Assembly (NCBI RefSeq): GCF_039566955.1
Contig: NZ_CP154796.1
Span: 1,984,001 to 2,048,000 of the forward strand
Direction of reading: 5' to 3'
Source of the DNA: Micromonospora sp. DSM 45708
Lineage (GTDB): Bacteria; Actinomycetota; Actinomycetes; Mycobacteriales; Micromonosporaceae
Length of the DNA stretch: 64,000 nucleotides
Below, in pieces: positions 46,201 through 53,559 of this stretch. The first letter of the stretch is position 1. Each line of letters begins with the position of its first letter. A program made the translations under genes and the position numbers. The notes below the pieces were generated by a model. It was not told the DNA's origin. It saw only the letters and a list, made by a program, of their open reading frames with translations, and made no database searches.

Positions 46201-46383
46201 GATCGTCTGCTACGGTAGCCGAGTTGCAGTTTTGATTTCCTTAGACGTTTTCCGGCGCTTGATGAGGCATCTGAAACCCCGTCCAGGCGCCTTTCGTTTT
46301 TCGTGTCGTTTCGGCGCGGGTGATCAACGCGGCAGCGTAAGGGTCCGCACAGTGCGGTCTCTGACAGCTGCAAAGGAGCAGAC
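46201..46383 (+). promoter_or_regulatory. long 5' region of the cold-shock gene
   Basis: About 180 bp upstream of the cold-shock gene, with T-rich stretches (TTTGATTTCCTTAGACGTTTT, here given only in part as TTGATTTCCTTAGACG) and a hairpin CCGCAC-A-GTGCGG at 46345-46357 just before the AAAGGAG site. Cold-shock mRNAs often have long structured leaders that control translation with temperature. The size and low GC relative to neighbours fit that. Confidence 0.45.
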
Positions 46384-46587
46384 ATGACGACAGGTACCGT
46401 GAAGTGGTTCAACGCCGACAAGGGCTTCGGCTTCATCAGCCCGGACGGCGGCGGCGCCGACGTCTTCGCCCACTTCTCCGCGATCTCGTCGAGCGGCTTC
46501 CGCAGCCTCGACGAGAACCAGAAGGTGGAGTTCGACATCACCCAGGGCCAGAAGGGCCCGCAGGCGGAGAACATCCGTCCTCTTTGA
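46384..46587 (+). CDS. cspA: cold-shock protein (CspA family)
   Basis: 67-residue single OB-fold protein, standard length for the family. RNP1 is KGFGFISPD (residues 14-22) and RNP2 is DVFAHFSAI (residues 27-35). Start [14 protein letters not shown] is canonical, with AAAGGAG upstream. It binds single-stranded RNA/DNA and melts secondary structure. It is monocistronic, with a perfect terminator after it. Actinobacteria usually have several paralogues, so the symbol is generic. Confidence 0.93.
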   Translation: MTTGTVKWFNADKGFGFISPDGGGADVFAHFSAISSSGFRSLDENQKVEFDITQGQKGPQAENIRPL

Positions 46588-46600
46588 TCCACATTCTGTC

Positions 46601-46634
46601 AACGGCGGCCCGACTGGTTCAGCGGGCCGCCGTT
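46601..46634 (+). terminator. 12-bp-stem terminator of the cold-shock gene
   Basis: AACGGCGGCCCG and CGGGCCGCCGTT (perfect) flank a 10-base loop, 13 bp after the stop. The following 46635-47028 holds no gene that I can support. Confidence 0.8.
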
Positions 46635-47028
46635 CGGCGTTCCATGCGCGTACCGCGGCATCACGAAGTCGACGGCGCCTGTATCTCCGGCATGGTTGCC
46701 GCAGCGCCGACCAACTCGAAAAGCTCACGGCTGGGGCGGCACGTTCCGTTCGGACGAGACCACGACAGCTCCGCGCAACGCAGCTCAAGGGCTGCAATTT
46801 GGAGCTGCCCTGGGATTGGGCGGGGACCCGTCGCCGTAACCGGAACACGCACGGACCCCACGCGGTGGCTCCGGCATTGACAGCAGGCGCCTGCGGGCCT
46901 TGCAGTCGCGGCGCCGGCGTCGTGGAGCGCCTGGAACGGCGGTAGCACGTTGGCGGCCTGCGCTTGCCGGGGCAGCTCTGCGGCCGGATCGACCCGCACA
47001 TCCGGCCGGTTAGCCCAAACACCATCTA

Positions 47029-47163
47029 GTGAGGCCCGCTCAGAAGCAGTTCCTGTCCTGGATGAGCAACAGCAAGTACCTCAGCAGCGTCCAGGCCGGC
47101 ACCGTGATCTTCACCGGCAGCGGCCAGCTCAACGTCAACTCGTACTACACCACGATCGGCTGA
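47029..47163 (+). pseudogene. C-terminal remnant of a GH12-like endoglucanase
   Basis: A short frame (GTG at 47029, stop 47161-47163) reads QKQFLSWMSNSKYLSSVQAG then TVIFTGSGQLNVNSYYTTIG. The pattern FLSxM...YLSSVQAGTxxFTGSGxLxVxxYxTxI is the last strand pair of GH12 beta-glucanases. The rest of the enzyme is absent, and the preceding DNA is non-coding. A hairpin follows at the expected place, so this is the surviving end of a lost secreted glucanase gene. Family assignment from 40 residues is tentative. Confidence 0.5.
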
Positions 47164-47175
47164 ACGCGACGGGCC

Positions 47176-47204
47176 GGCCCGGCCCCGCCGAGCGGGGCCG
47201 GGCC
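47176..47204 (+). terminator. 13-bp-stem hairpin after the glucanase remnant
   Basis: GGCCCGGCCCCGC and GCGGGGCCGGGCC flank a CGA loop. It is probably the original terminator of the lost gene. Confidence 0.65.
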
Positions 47205-47261
47205 CCCACGACGTGGCACGAGCCGGACGCCGGTTCGCCTCGGCGCGGACCTGTCCGAGGC

Positions 47262-47957
47262 TCAGTCGCCGGTGTCCTGTGTGAAGGCGGGCAGGTGGCG
47301 AGCCTGGGCGGAGAGCAGGTGGTGGCGCATCGCCGCCGCCGCGGCGTCCGGGTCGCCCGCGGCGATGGCCGCGGCGATCCGCCCGTGCTCGGTCACCGTC
47401 ACCGACGGGTCGGTGGCCGGGAAGTAGCGGCGGTGCAGGTGCAGGTGTGCATGCAGCCGGGTGACGGAATCGCGCAGCAGCCGATTGCCGGACACCTCGG
47501 CGATCAGGTCGTGGAAGCGGGCGTCCAGCGAGGTGAAGGCGGCCCGCCGGCGATAGGCCGCCCCCGGCTCGGCGGTCACCGTCGCGGCGGCCTGTGCGCT
47601 GACCCGGGCCCGCTCCTGCCCGGAGGCGTGTCGGGCCGCCCGCCCGGCCGCCGCCGGCTCGAGCAGCAGGCGCAGCTCGAAGAGCTCCTCGAACTCCGGC
47701 CGGGTCAGCAGCGGCGTGGTGGTGTAGCCGGTCATCGCCCGTTTGTGTACCAGGCCGTCGGACTCGAGCCGGGCCAGTGCCTCCCGGACCGGGGTGGGGG
47801 AGACCTCGAGGGAGCGGGCCAGGCCGTCGATACTGATCCGGTCGCCGGGTGCGATGGCATGCTGCATGATCAACGCCTTGACGGACTCGTAGACGTCGTC
47901 CGCCAGGGTGAGCCGCTGCGCCGGGCGGACCCCGTCGGGCAGTGCGGGTGTGGTCAT
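47262..47957 (-). CDS. GntR-family (FCD) repressor 1 of the deoxysugar region
   Basis: 231 residues. ATG at 47957 is six bases after CAGGG; ATG at 47963 is possible. Winged helix about 15-80 (LTLADDVYESVKALIMQHAI, LARSLEVSPTPVREALARLE). The all-helical FCD effector domain follows (about 90-225) with the acidic/His ligand set in LDARFHDLI, HAHLHLHRR and EHGRIAAAI that binds a metal and a carboxylic acid or sugar acid. FCD repressors commonly sense pathway intermediates. Its own upstream region holds a 19-bp motif (48007-48025) that recurs before the divergent SDR, so it is the probable regulator of both. Confidence 0.85.
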   Translation of the reverse strand: MTTPALPDGVRPAQRLTLADDVYESVKALIMQHAIAPGDRISIDGLARSLEVSPTPVREALARLESDGLVHKRAMTGYTTTPLLTRPEFEELFELRLLLEPAAAGRAARHASGQERARVSAQAAATVTAEPGAAYRRRAAFTSLDARFHDLIAEVSGNRLLRDSVTRLHAHLHLHRRYFPATDPSVTVTEHGRIAAAIAAGDPDAAAAAMRHHLLSAQARHLPAFTQDTGD

Positions 47958-48006
47958 CAGCATCCCTGGGCGTGGTCGTCGGTGCCGGACCTCCCCGGCC
48001 GAGCCA

Positions 48007-48025
48007 ATCATATATGATCTACGAT
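48007..48025. promoter_or_regulatory. shared 19-bp motif, copy 1 (GntR operator candidate)
   Basis: ATCATATATGATCTACGAT; its reverse complement matches the copy at 49136-49154 at 18 of 19 bases. It contains the 12-bp palindrome ATCATATATGAT and is one of the few AT-rich spots here. It lies 50 bp upstream of the GntR start. Confidence 0.65.
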
Positions 48026-48255
48026 TTTTGATGGTCGTGGGTCGCCCCACCGGTGATGGAAGCGAACCTCGGAGGCAACCGATGCCTCCGGCGGCCTGAA
48101 CCGGGTCCGAGCCACCCGGGCCTACCCGAGTATGACGTCACCGGCCAGCGGTGGACGCGCCCGTGGCCTTCCGGTCGCTCGGCCCGATGGCTGGCCACCC
48201 CCGACGAGATCGCCGTGCCGATGGTGGCGGCCGGACGCGTCGGGCCGACCCGCGT
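48026..48255 (+). other. gene-free stretch with a truncated translation start
   Basis: After the operator copy a good ribosome site (GGAGG) precedes ATG at 48082, but the frame stops after five codons (MPPAA). The following 150 bp stay open in one + frame (LPEYDVTGQRWTRPWPSGRS) and could be the debris of a lost gene of the deoxysugar region. No family is recognisable. Confidence 0.3.
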
Positions 48256-48993
48256 TCAGTGGACCAGCCGCAGCCCCGACATGCCGCCGTCGACGGCCAG
48301 CGCGGTGCCGGTCGTCGCCCCGGAGAGCGGCGAGGCGAGGAACGCCACCGCCTGGGCGACCTGGGCGGCGGTGACCAGCCGGCCGGTGGGCTGCCGGGCG
48401 GCCAGTCGGCGCTTCTCCGCCACCGGGTCCTCGGCCCCCGCGAGCAGGCGGGCCACCCACGGGGTGTCCACCGTGCCGGGCGCCACCGTGCACACCCGGA
48501 TGCCGTCGCGTACCAGGTCGGCGGCCATCGCCAGGCTGAGCGCATGCACCGCGCCCTTGGTGGCCGAGTACACCGCCCGGTCGACCAGTCCGGCCGTCGC
48601 CGCGATCGAGGTGACGCTGACAATGGCCCCGCTGGTCGAGCGGCGCAGGTGCGGCAGGGCGGCCCGGCAGGCCCGGGCCACCCCGACGACGTTGACGTCC
48701 AGGCAGCGGTGCCACTCGTCATCGGGGTTGCTCTCGACCGTGCCGACCGCGCTGATCGCCGCGCAGTTGACCAACACGTCGAGACCGTCCAGCATCGACA
48801 CCACCCGGGTCATGATCGCCTCCAGCGGGGCCGTCACGTCGGCGGGGAGCCGCAGGTGCGGCCCGCCCGATCCCGGTTCACGGTCCAGTACGGCGACCCG
48901 GGCCCCCCGCTCGGCCAGCAGGTCGGCGACCGCCGCGCCGATACCCGAGCCGCCACCGGTGACGGCAGCCACCAGACCGTCGAAGTCCCTCAT
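48256..48993 (-). CDS. SDR-family dehydrogenase (sugar dehydrogenase-like)
   Basis: 245 residues; ATG at 48993 after GAGG. Classical short-chain dehydrogenase: cofactor motif VAAVTGGGSGIGAAVADLLA, NCAAIS in the NAG position, catalytic Ser in SVTSIAA, and YSATKGAVHAL (YxxxK). Asp in VAVLDREPG favours NAD(H) over NADP(H). In a 6-deoxysugar pathway it could serve as L-fucose (or L-rhamnose) 1-dehydrogenase, or as the later 2-keto-3-deoxy acid dehydrogenase. The second SDR at 54578 competes for these roles. Its promoter region carries the second copy of the 19-bp motif. Confidence 0.85.
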   Translation of the reverse strand: MRDFDGLVAAVTGGGSGIGAAVADLLAERGARVAVLDREPGSGGPHLRLPADVTAPLEAIMTRVVSMLDGLDVLVNCAAISAVGTVESNPDDEWHRCLDVNVVGVARACRAALPHLRRSTSGAIVSVTSIAATAGLVDRAVYSATKGAVHALSLAMAADLVRDGIRVCTVAPGTVDTPWVARLLAGAEDPVAEKRRLAARQPTGRLVTAAQVAQAVAFLASPLSGATTGTALAVDGGMSGLRLVH

Positions 48994-49135
48994 CCGCGTA
49001 CCTCGCAGTCGGCGGGCGGGACGGGACCGAGGCCGCCTCGCCCGCGCACACCGGACGCCCATCGGGGCCGGACCGTGGACCACCCGGGCCGCCCCGTTCG
49101 TCCCGCGACGTCGGAACGACGGGCCTCGCCCAGCC

Positions 49136-49154
49136 ATCGTAGATCATATAGGAT
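49136..49154. promoter_or_regulatory. shared 19-bp motif, copy 2
   Basis: ATCGTAGATCATATAGGAT, 18 of 19 bases identical to the reverse complement of 48007-48025. It sits 143 bp upstream of the SDR start and 242 bp before the aldo/keto reductase, so it can control either side. Confidence 0.65.
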
Positions 49155-49184
49155 GCGACGGTCACGGCCGGGCTCTGGCGAGGG

Positions 49185-49355
49185 GGCGTCGATGCGCATC
49201 GCGTGCCCGACCTGGTACGCGCCCTGCCCGACCCCACCCGGCCGATCACCATGATCTCCGGGCCGTCCGCGACCAGCGACATCGAGCTGGCCCGGGTGGA
49301 GGGGGTGCACGGCCCTCGCCGGCTGGACATCGTCTGCCTCACCCCCACGCGGTGA
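49185..49355 (+). pseudogene. C-terminal remnant of LutC (LUD-domain lactate-utilisation protein)
   Basis: The frame ending at a stop at 49353-49355 reads [20 protein letters not shown] then [20 protein letters not shown] and [11 protein letters not shown]. [24 protein letters not shown] is the hallmark C-terminus of LutC/LUD proteins. Only about 55 residues are left and there is no start. L-lactate is a product of the non-phosphorylative L-fucose route, so a Lut gene is meaningful here. The gene has decayed. Confidence 0.75.
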
Positions 49356-49395
49356 GCGACGCACCTCATCCCCGCCCGCACCCGAAAGGCTCGTC

Positions 49396-50388
49396 ATGAC
49401 CCTTACCCTCGGTTCGTCGGCCGTCGCTGTCACCCCGCTCGGCTTCGGCGCCGCCTCGATCGGCAACCTGTACCGCAGCGTCCCGGACGACCAGGCGTCC
49501 GCCGCAGTCGACGCCGCCTGGGCGGCGGGCATCCGCTACTTCGACACCGCGCCGCACTACGGGCTCGGGCTCTCCGAGCGTCGCCTCGGCCGGGCGTTGG
49601 CAGCGCGCCCGCGCGGGGAATACGTGCTCTCCACCAAGGTCGGTCGGCTGCTCGTGGACAACCCCGACGGCGGGTCCGACCTGGACAACGGCTTTGACAC
49701 CCCGGCGAGGCTGCGCCGAGTGTGGGACTTCACCGCCGACGGGGTACGCCGCAGTCTCGAGGAGAGCCTCACGCGCCTGGGTCTGGACCGGGTGGACCTG
49801 GCGCTGCTGCACGACCCGGAGGAGAGCCCCGAGCCGGAGGTCGCGCTGCGGCAGGCGTACCCGGCGCTGGACGAGTTGCGCCGCCAGGGGGTGGTGGGCG
49901 CCGTCGGGGTGGGGTCGAAGGACGCGGCCATGCTGACCCGGTTCGCCACCGAGACCGACGTGGACGCGCTGATGGTCGCCGGCCGGTACACCCTGCTGGA
50001 GCAGCCGGCGCTCGACGGGATCCTGCCGGCCTGCCAGCGGCGCGGCATCTCGGTGCTTAACGTCGGTGTCTTCAACAGTGGTCTGCTCGCGACGGAGTGG
50101 CCGGACGAGTCCCGCCCCTACGAGTACGGCAGCGCCCCGGCGGAGATCCTGCGCCGGGCACAGGGCATCGCCACGGTGTGTCGCCGACACGGTGTGACGC
50201 TGCCGCAGGCGGCGCTCGCCTTCGCCGGCGCTCATCCGGCCGTCGCCTCGGTGGTGGTCGGTGCGGGCCGTCCGGCGCACGTGACCCGCAGCGCCGAGTG
50301 GTCGGCGCTGCCCACTCCGCCGGCACCGCTCTGGAGCGAGTTGGTGGCCGAAGGCCTACTGCGACCGGACGCGCCGCTGCCGTTCTGA
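49396..50388 (+). CDS. aldo/keto reductase (L-fucose/D-threo-aldose 1-dehydrogenase-like)
   Basis: 330 residues; ATG after GAAAGG. AKR barrel with catalytic tetrad Asp50 and Tyr55 (FDTAPHYGLGLSERRLG), Lys81 (STKVGRL) and His139 (LALLHDPEES). Family-specific features YRSVPDDQASAAVDAAWAAG and LVDNPDGGSD near 90-100 match D-threo-aldose 1-dehydrogenase/L-fucose dehydrogenase types. It oxidises a sugar at C1 to the lactone with NAD(P). In the pathway the lactone would be opened by the hydrolase at 52341. No translational coupling; the next downstream gene is the fucosidase remnant. Confidence 0.85.
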   Translation: MTLTLGSSAVAVTPLGFGAASIGNLYRSVPDDQASAAVDAAWAAGIRYFDTAPHYGLGLSERRLGRALAARPRGEYVLSTKVGRLLVDNPDGGSDLDNGFDTPARLRRVWDFTADGVRRSLEESLTRLGLDRVDLALLHDPEESPEPEVALRQAYPALDELRRQGVVGAVGVGSKDAAMLTRFATETDVDALMVAGRYTLLEQPALDGILPACQRRGISVLNVGVFNSGLLATEWPDESRPYEYGSAPAEILRRAQGIATVCRRHGVTLPQAALAFAGAHPAVASVVVGAGRPAHVTRSAEWSALPTPPAPLWSELVAEGLLRPDAPLPF

Positions 50389-50547
50389 CCTGCCACCCGG
50401 CTCGGCTCGGCGACCAGCCGTTGGCTGCGGATACCCGGCTGGCTCCGGCGCGGCGCCTTTTTGATCAGATCTTCGGCGAGCGCGTGACGGGTGCCGCTCC
50501 GGTGCGGCAGGGTGCTTCGTTCTCCAGCTCCGAAAGTTCGATACCGT

Positions 50548-50589
50548 TTTCTCCGCAATCACATCCTCTTTCTCCGCAATCACATCCTC
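50548..50589. repeat. perfect 21-bp tandem duplication
   Basis: Two identical 21-bp units (TTTCTCCGCAATCACATCCT + C) lie at 50548-50568 and 50569-50589, directly upstream of the fucosidase remnant. Just before them CGAAAGTTCG (50531-50540) resembles a LacI-type half operator. The duplication is recent enough to be exact and probably happened after the gene was lost. Confidence 0.85.
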
Positions 50590-50611
50590 GCAACAAGGTT
50601 GGCATGTCTCG

Positions 50612-50790
50612 ATGGCGTCCGCCGAGGCCGCCATCCCCGGCCCGGCCAGCTACTCCGCGAGCTGGTCGTCGGTCGACCAGCACCCACCGGCGGCCGAGTG
50701 GTTCCAGGACGCCAAGTTCGGCATCTACTTCCACTGGGGCGCCTTCAGCGTCCCCGCCTACAGCAATGAGTGGCACCCGTGCCGGATGCG
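50612..50790 (+). pseudogene. N-terminal remnant of an alpha-L-fucosidase (GH29)
   Basis: ATG at 50612 opens MASAEAAIPGPASYSASWSS, then AAEWFQDAKFGIYFHWGAFS and VPAYSNEWH. WFxDAKFGIxxHWGxxSVPAxxxEW is the invariant start of GH29 fucosidases. After EWH the similarity ends and the frame breaks up, so roughly 50 of the usual 450 or more residues remain. It shows that fucose release was once part of this region. Confidence 0.78.
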
Positions 50791-50906
50791 GCTCCTTCAC
50801 CATCCCCGCCTCGGCACCGCGCAGGACATCCGGTTCACCCCGCAACCTGCCGCTGGTCGGCTACGAGCGCGGTTGAGCAGCGGTGCGGACGGGGGTGACG
50901 CGCCGG

Positions 50907-51617
50907 TCAGCCGGACCGGCCGACACCCTCGCCCACCGTATCGGTCAGGATCGCCCGCAACCACGACTCGGAGGTGTTGACGTGCATCAGGGCCGCTGCC
51001 TGGGCGAGCGACTGGTCCCGTGCCCGCAACGCCAGGTAGATCGCCTCGTGTTCGCCGAGGGTGAGGTGCGACGAGTTGCCCTCGATCAGCCCACGCCAGA
51101 CCCGCGCCCGGACCGTCTGGCCGGAGAGCCCGTCGAGCAGCGAGGTGAGCGTCTCGTTGCCGGTGGCGGCGATCACCGTGCGGTGGAAGGCCGTGTCGTA
51201 CTGGATCAGCTTCTCGGCGTCCTCGGCGGCGGCGCGCATATCGTCCAGGATCTGACTCAGCTCGTCGAGGTGGGCGTCGGTGAGCCGCAGGGCGGCCAGC
51301 CCGGTGGCGGCCGGCTCGAGCAGCCGGCGTACCTCCATGACCTCCAGCAGGGTGTCGTCGCGCAACAGTTCGACCGCGAGGCCCACGCCCTCCAGCAGCA
51401 GCCGGGGCGCGAGGCTGGTGACGTAGGTGCCGTCGCCGCGGCGGACGTCGAGCACCCGGGCCGATTCGAGGGCCTTGACCGCCTCCCGCACGCCGCTGCG
51501 GGAGAGGCCCATCTGGGCGGCGAGTTGCTGCTCCGGGGGAAGTCGGGTGCCAGGCGGCAACTGGCCCGACTGGATCATCTGCCTGATCTTCGCGATGGCC
51601 TCGTCGGTCAGTGCCAT
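50907..51617 (-). CDS. GntR-family (FCD) repressor 2
   Basis: 236 residues; ATG at 51617 follows GAGGGAGGGCGC. DNA-binding part MALTDEAIAKIRQMIQSGQL and LAAQMGLSRSGVREAVKALE; FCD ligand domain with VRRLLEPAATGLAALRL, DTAFHRTVIAATGN and LGEHEAIYLALRARD. The FadR-like type senses a small acid. It is divergent from the lactonase operon at 52341, with a 723-bp gap between, so it likely controls that operon, while repressor 1 controls the SDR/AKR side. Confidence 0.86.
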   Translation of the reverse strand: MALTDEAIAKIRQMIQSGQLPPGTRLPPEQQLAAQMGLSRSGVREAVKALESARVLDVRRGDGTYVTSLAPRLLLEGVGLAVELLRDDTLLEVMEVRRLLEPAATGLAALRLTDAHLDELSQILDDMRAAAEDAEKLIQYDTAFHRTVIAATGNETLTSLLDGLSGQTVRARVWRGLIEGNSSHLTLGEHEAIYLALRARDQSLAQAAALMHVNTSESWLRAILTDTVGEGVGRSG

Positions 51618-52340
51618 GCGCCCTCCCTCACCCAGGTGCTTGCGCGAAAGACATCGTATCTTCGTCGCGCCGTTCGATCGGAGGGTGCTGCCGCCCGGGT
51701 CCCGCGCCGAGTCGAGCAGCTTTCCCGCCCAGGACATCGGATGCTTCGCACCCGCAACCGTCGCGAGCGCTGGCGGTAGGCCGCTCGAAAGAGCATCATC
51801 TCCGGCGCGGCCCGATGCGTGACGATCGCATCGGGCCGCACCGCACCGGACCGGTCGGCCGCCGGTTGCTCGCACCGGGATGGACGGCCGCTGCGGCGGG
51901 TGGCCTCTGACGGATACATGTCCGGCGGTGGGGCCCGGGACGCAGCCCCTGATAGGCGTGCGACGGGCCGGTGCAGGCGATGAGGTCGCGTCGTCGCGGA
52001 CGGGTGGGCGGCGGCCGAGCGAGCATTGAGGACCGCATACATTAGATGGATCCGGTGCGGGATGGGCGAGTCGTGGCGACGTGTACGCGTCGAGGAGTGT
52101 GCCACAAAACGCCTCACAAGCTGCCACTTCGGCCCGGCCGTGGGCCGTTCGACCGCTAAAGTGAAAACTTTCTCTGGCTTGGAGATATCGCGAATGATTA
52201 GATGACTGGGGCAGCGGTCGGAGGCTCTGCGGATACCCAATCGCCGACCGTCGAGCAGGGAGCGGTGTCCGGCCGGTCCGGCGCGCACCCGTACCGCACC
52301 AGCCGACCGACCGACCGCCCTGGCCGGGCAGGGAGACGCC
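51618..52340. other. 723-bp divergent regulatory gap
   Basis: No gene with coding support on either strand. An inverted repeat AAAGT-GAAA-ACTTT (52158-52171), AT-rich and similar to the half sites at 3700-3730, lies about 170 bp before the lactonase start. The rest is moderately AT-richer than the neighbours and could be debris of lost genes. Confidence 0.5.
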
Positions 52341-53189
52341 ATGATCGTCGACGCGCACCACCACCTGTGGCGGCCCGAGCGGGGCTACGCCTGGCTCGAC
52401 GACCCCGAGCTGGCCGGGATCCGTCGGTCGTTCACCCCGGACGACCTGTGTCGTGAGACCACCGCCGCCGGGGTGCGGCACACGGTGCTCGTCGAGGGGG
52501 GCCGGTGCCACCCCGACGAGGTGCCCGAGTTCCTCGGGTACGCCGCCGACACCGAGCCGATCGCCGGCGTGGTGGCCTGGGCCGACGTCACCGAGCCGGA
52601 CCTGCCGGCCACCCTGGCCCGCTACCGGCGCCTGCGCGGCGGCGAGCTGCTGGTCGGCGTTCGCTCGCAGGTCCAGGGGGAGCCCGACCCCGGCTACCTG
52701 GACCGCCCGGACGTCCGCCGCGGCCTGGCCGCCGTGGCCGACGCCGGTCTGGCCTTCGACCTGGTGGTCCGGGCCGACCAGCTGCCCGCCGCCGCCCGCG
52801 CCGCACGGGACCTCCCCGACCTGCCGATCGTCCTCGACCACCTGGGCAAGCCGCGCATCCACGCCGGCGTCGCCGGGCTCGCCGGGTGGCGCGACGACCT
52901 CGCCGCCCTGGCCGCCAATCCCCGCGTGACCGCCAAGCTCTCCGGGCTGGTGACCGAGGCGGGACCGGACTGGACGGTGGCCGCGCTGCGACCGTTCGTG
53001 GCCGCCGCGGTCGACGCGTTCGGGGCGTCCCGGCTGATGTTCGGTTCCGACTGGCCGGTGTGCCTGCTGGTCGCCGACTACCGCGGGGTGCGCGACGCGC
53101 TGTCGGCGGCGCTGCCCCCGCTCTCCGCCGCCGAGCGGGACGCCATCTTCGCCCGCACCGCGGTGCGGGTATACGGGCTCGCGGTCTGA
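52341..53189 (+). CDS. cog3618 amidohydrolase, L-fucono-/L-rhamnono-lactonase-like
   Basis: 282 residues, ATG after GGGCAGGGAGACGCC. Metal-dependent hydrolase barrel of the amidohydrolase superfamily: MIVDAHHHLWRPERGYAWLD (HxH metal pair), a strand-six His in PIVLDHLGKP, and strand-eight Asp in LMFGSDWPVCLL. YAWLDDPELAGIRRSFTPDD is characteristic of the cog3618 lactonases, some of which were shown to open L-fucono-1,5-lactone. It converts the lactone made by the sugar dehydrogenase to the free acid. It starts the operon lactonase-mutarotase-dehydrogenase-SDR. Confidence 0.86.
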   Translation: MIVDAHHHLWRPERGYAWLDDPELAGIRRSFTPDDLCRETTAAGVRHTVLVEGGRCHPDEVPEFLGYAADTEPIAGVVAWADVTEPDLPATLARYRRLRGGELLVGVRSQVQGEPDPGYLDRPDVRRGLAAVADAGLAFDLVVRADQLPAAARAARDLPDLPIVLDHLGKPRIHAGVAGLAGWRDDLAALAANPRVTAKLSGLVTEAGPDWTVAALRPFVAAAVDAFGASRLMFGSDWPVCLLVADYRGVRDALSAALPPLSAAERDAIFARTAVRVYGLAV

Positions 53190-53219
53190 GCGGCGCGCGG
53201 CTCACAGCAAGGGAGAGGG

Positions 53220-53559
53220 ATGCAACGGTACGGCATGGTGATCCGACTACGCCCGGAGCGGCGAGCGGAGTACCTGCGGCTGCACGCCGAGGTCTGGCCG
53301 GCGGTGGAGCGGACCCTGCGGGCGGCCAACATTCGCAACTACACGATCTTTCTGCACGACGACCTGCTGTTCGGCTACTACGAGTACGTCGGCGCCGACC
53401 ACGCCGCCGACCAGGCCCGGATCGCCGCCGACCCGCAGACCCAGCCGGTGGTGGCAGCTCACCGACCCGTGCCAGGAGTCCCTGGCCGAGCCGGGCTCGG
53501 GGCACTGGTGGGCGCCGATGCGGGAAGTCTGGCATCTGAGCGAAGGCGGCGAGGCATGA
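53220..53559 (+). pseudogene. frameshifted L-fucose/L-rhamnose mutarotase (COG3254)
   Basis: ATG at 53220 reads MQRYGMVIRLRPERRAEYLR, IRNYTIFLHDDLLFGYYEYV and ARIAADPQTQ, the mutarotase family through residue 75. There the original frame breaks: in the +1 frame the family ending WWQLTDPCQESL, HWWAPMREVWHLSEG continues to TGA at 53557-53559, which overlaps the next ATG (ATGA). One extra C in AGCCGG at 53443-53448 explains this; without it Q-R-W-W-Q would be read. As sequenced, the frame instead runs into the dehydrogenase and would give a 453-residue fusion. The mutarotase interconverts sugar anomers. It could be a sequencing error. Confidence 0.82.

Noticed and set aside
50097..50876. 259-residue + frame crossing the end of the aldo/keto reductase and the fucosidase remnant
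   Set aside because: It shadows the reductase and then runs through non-coding and fossil sequence; only the frame starting at 50612 matches a family.
51618..52340. Several short open frames in the gap between repressor 2 and the lactonase
   Set aside because: None has a ribosome site, family match or convincing codon pattern.
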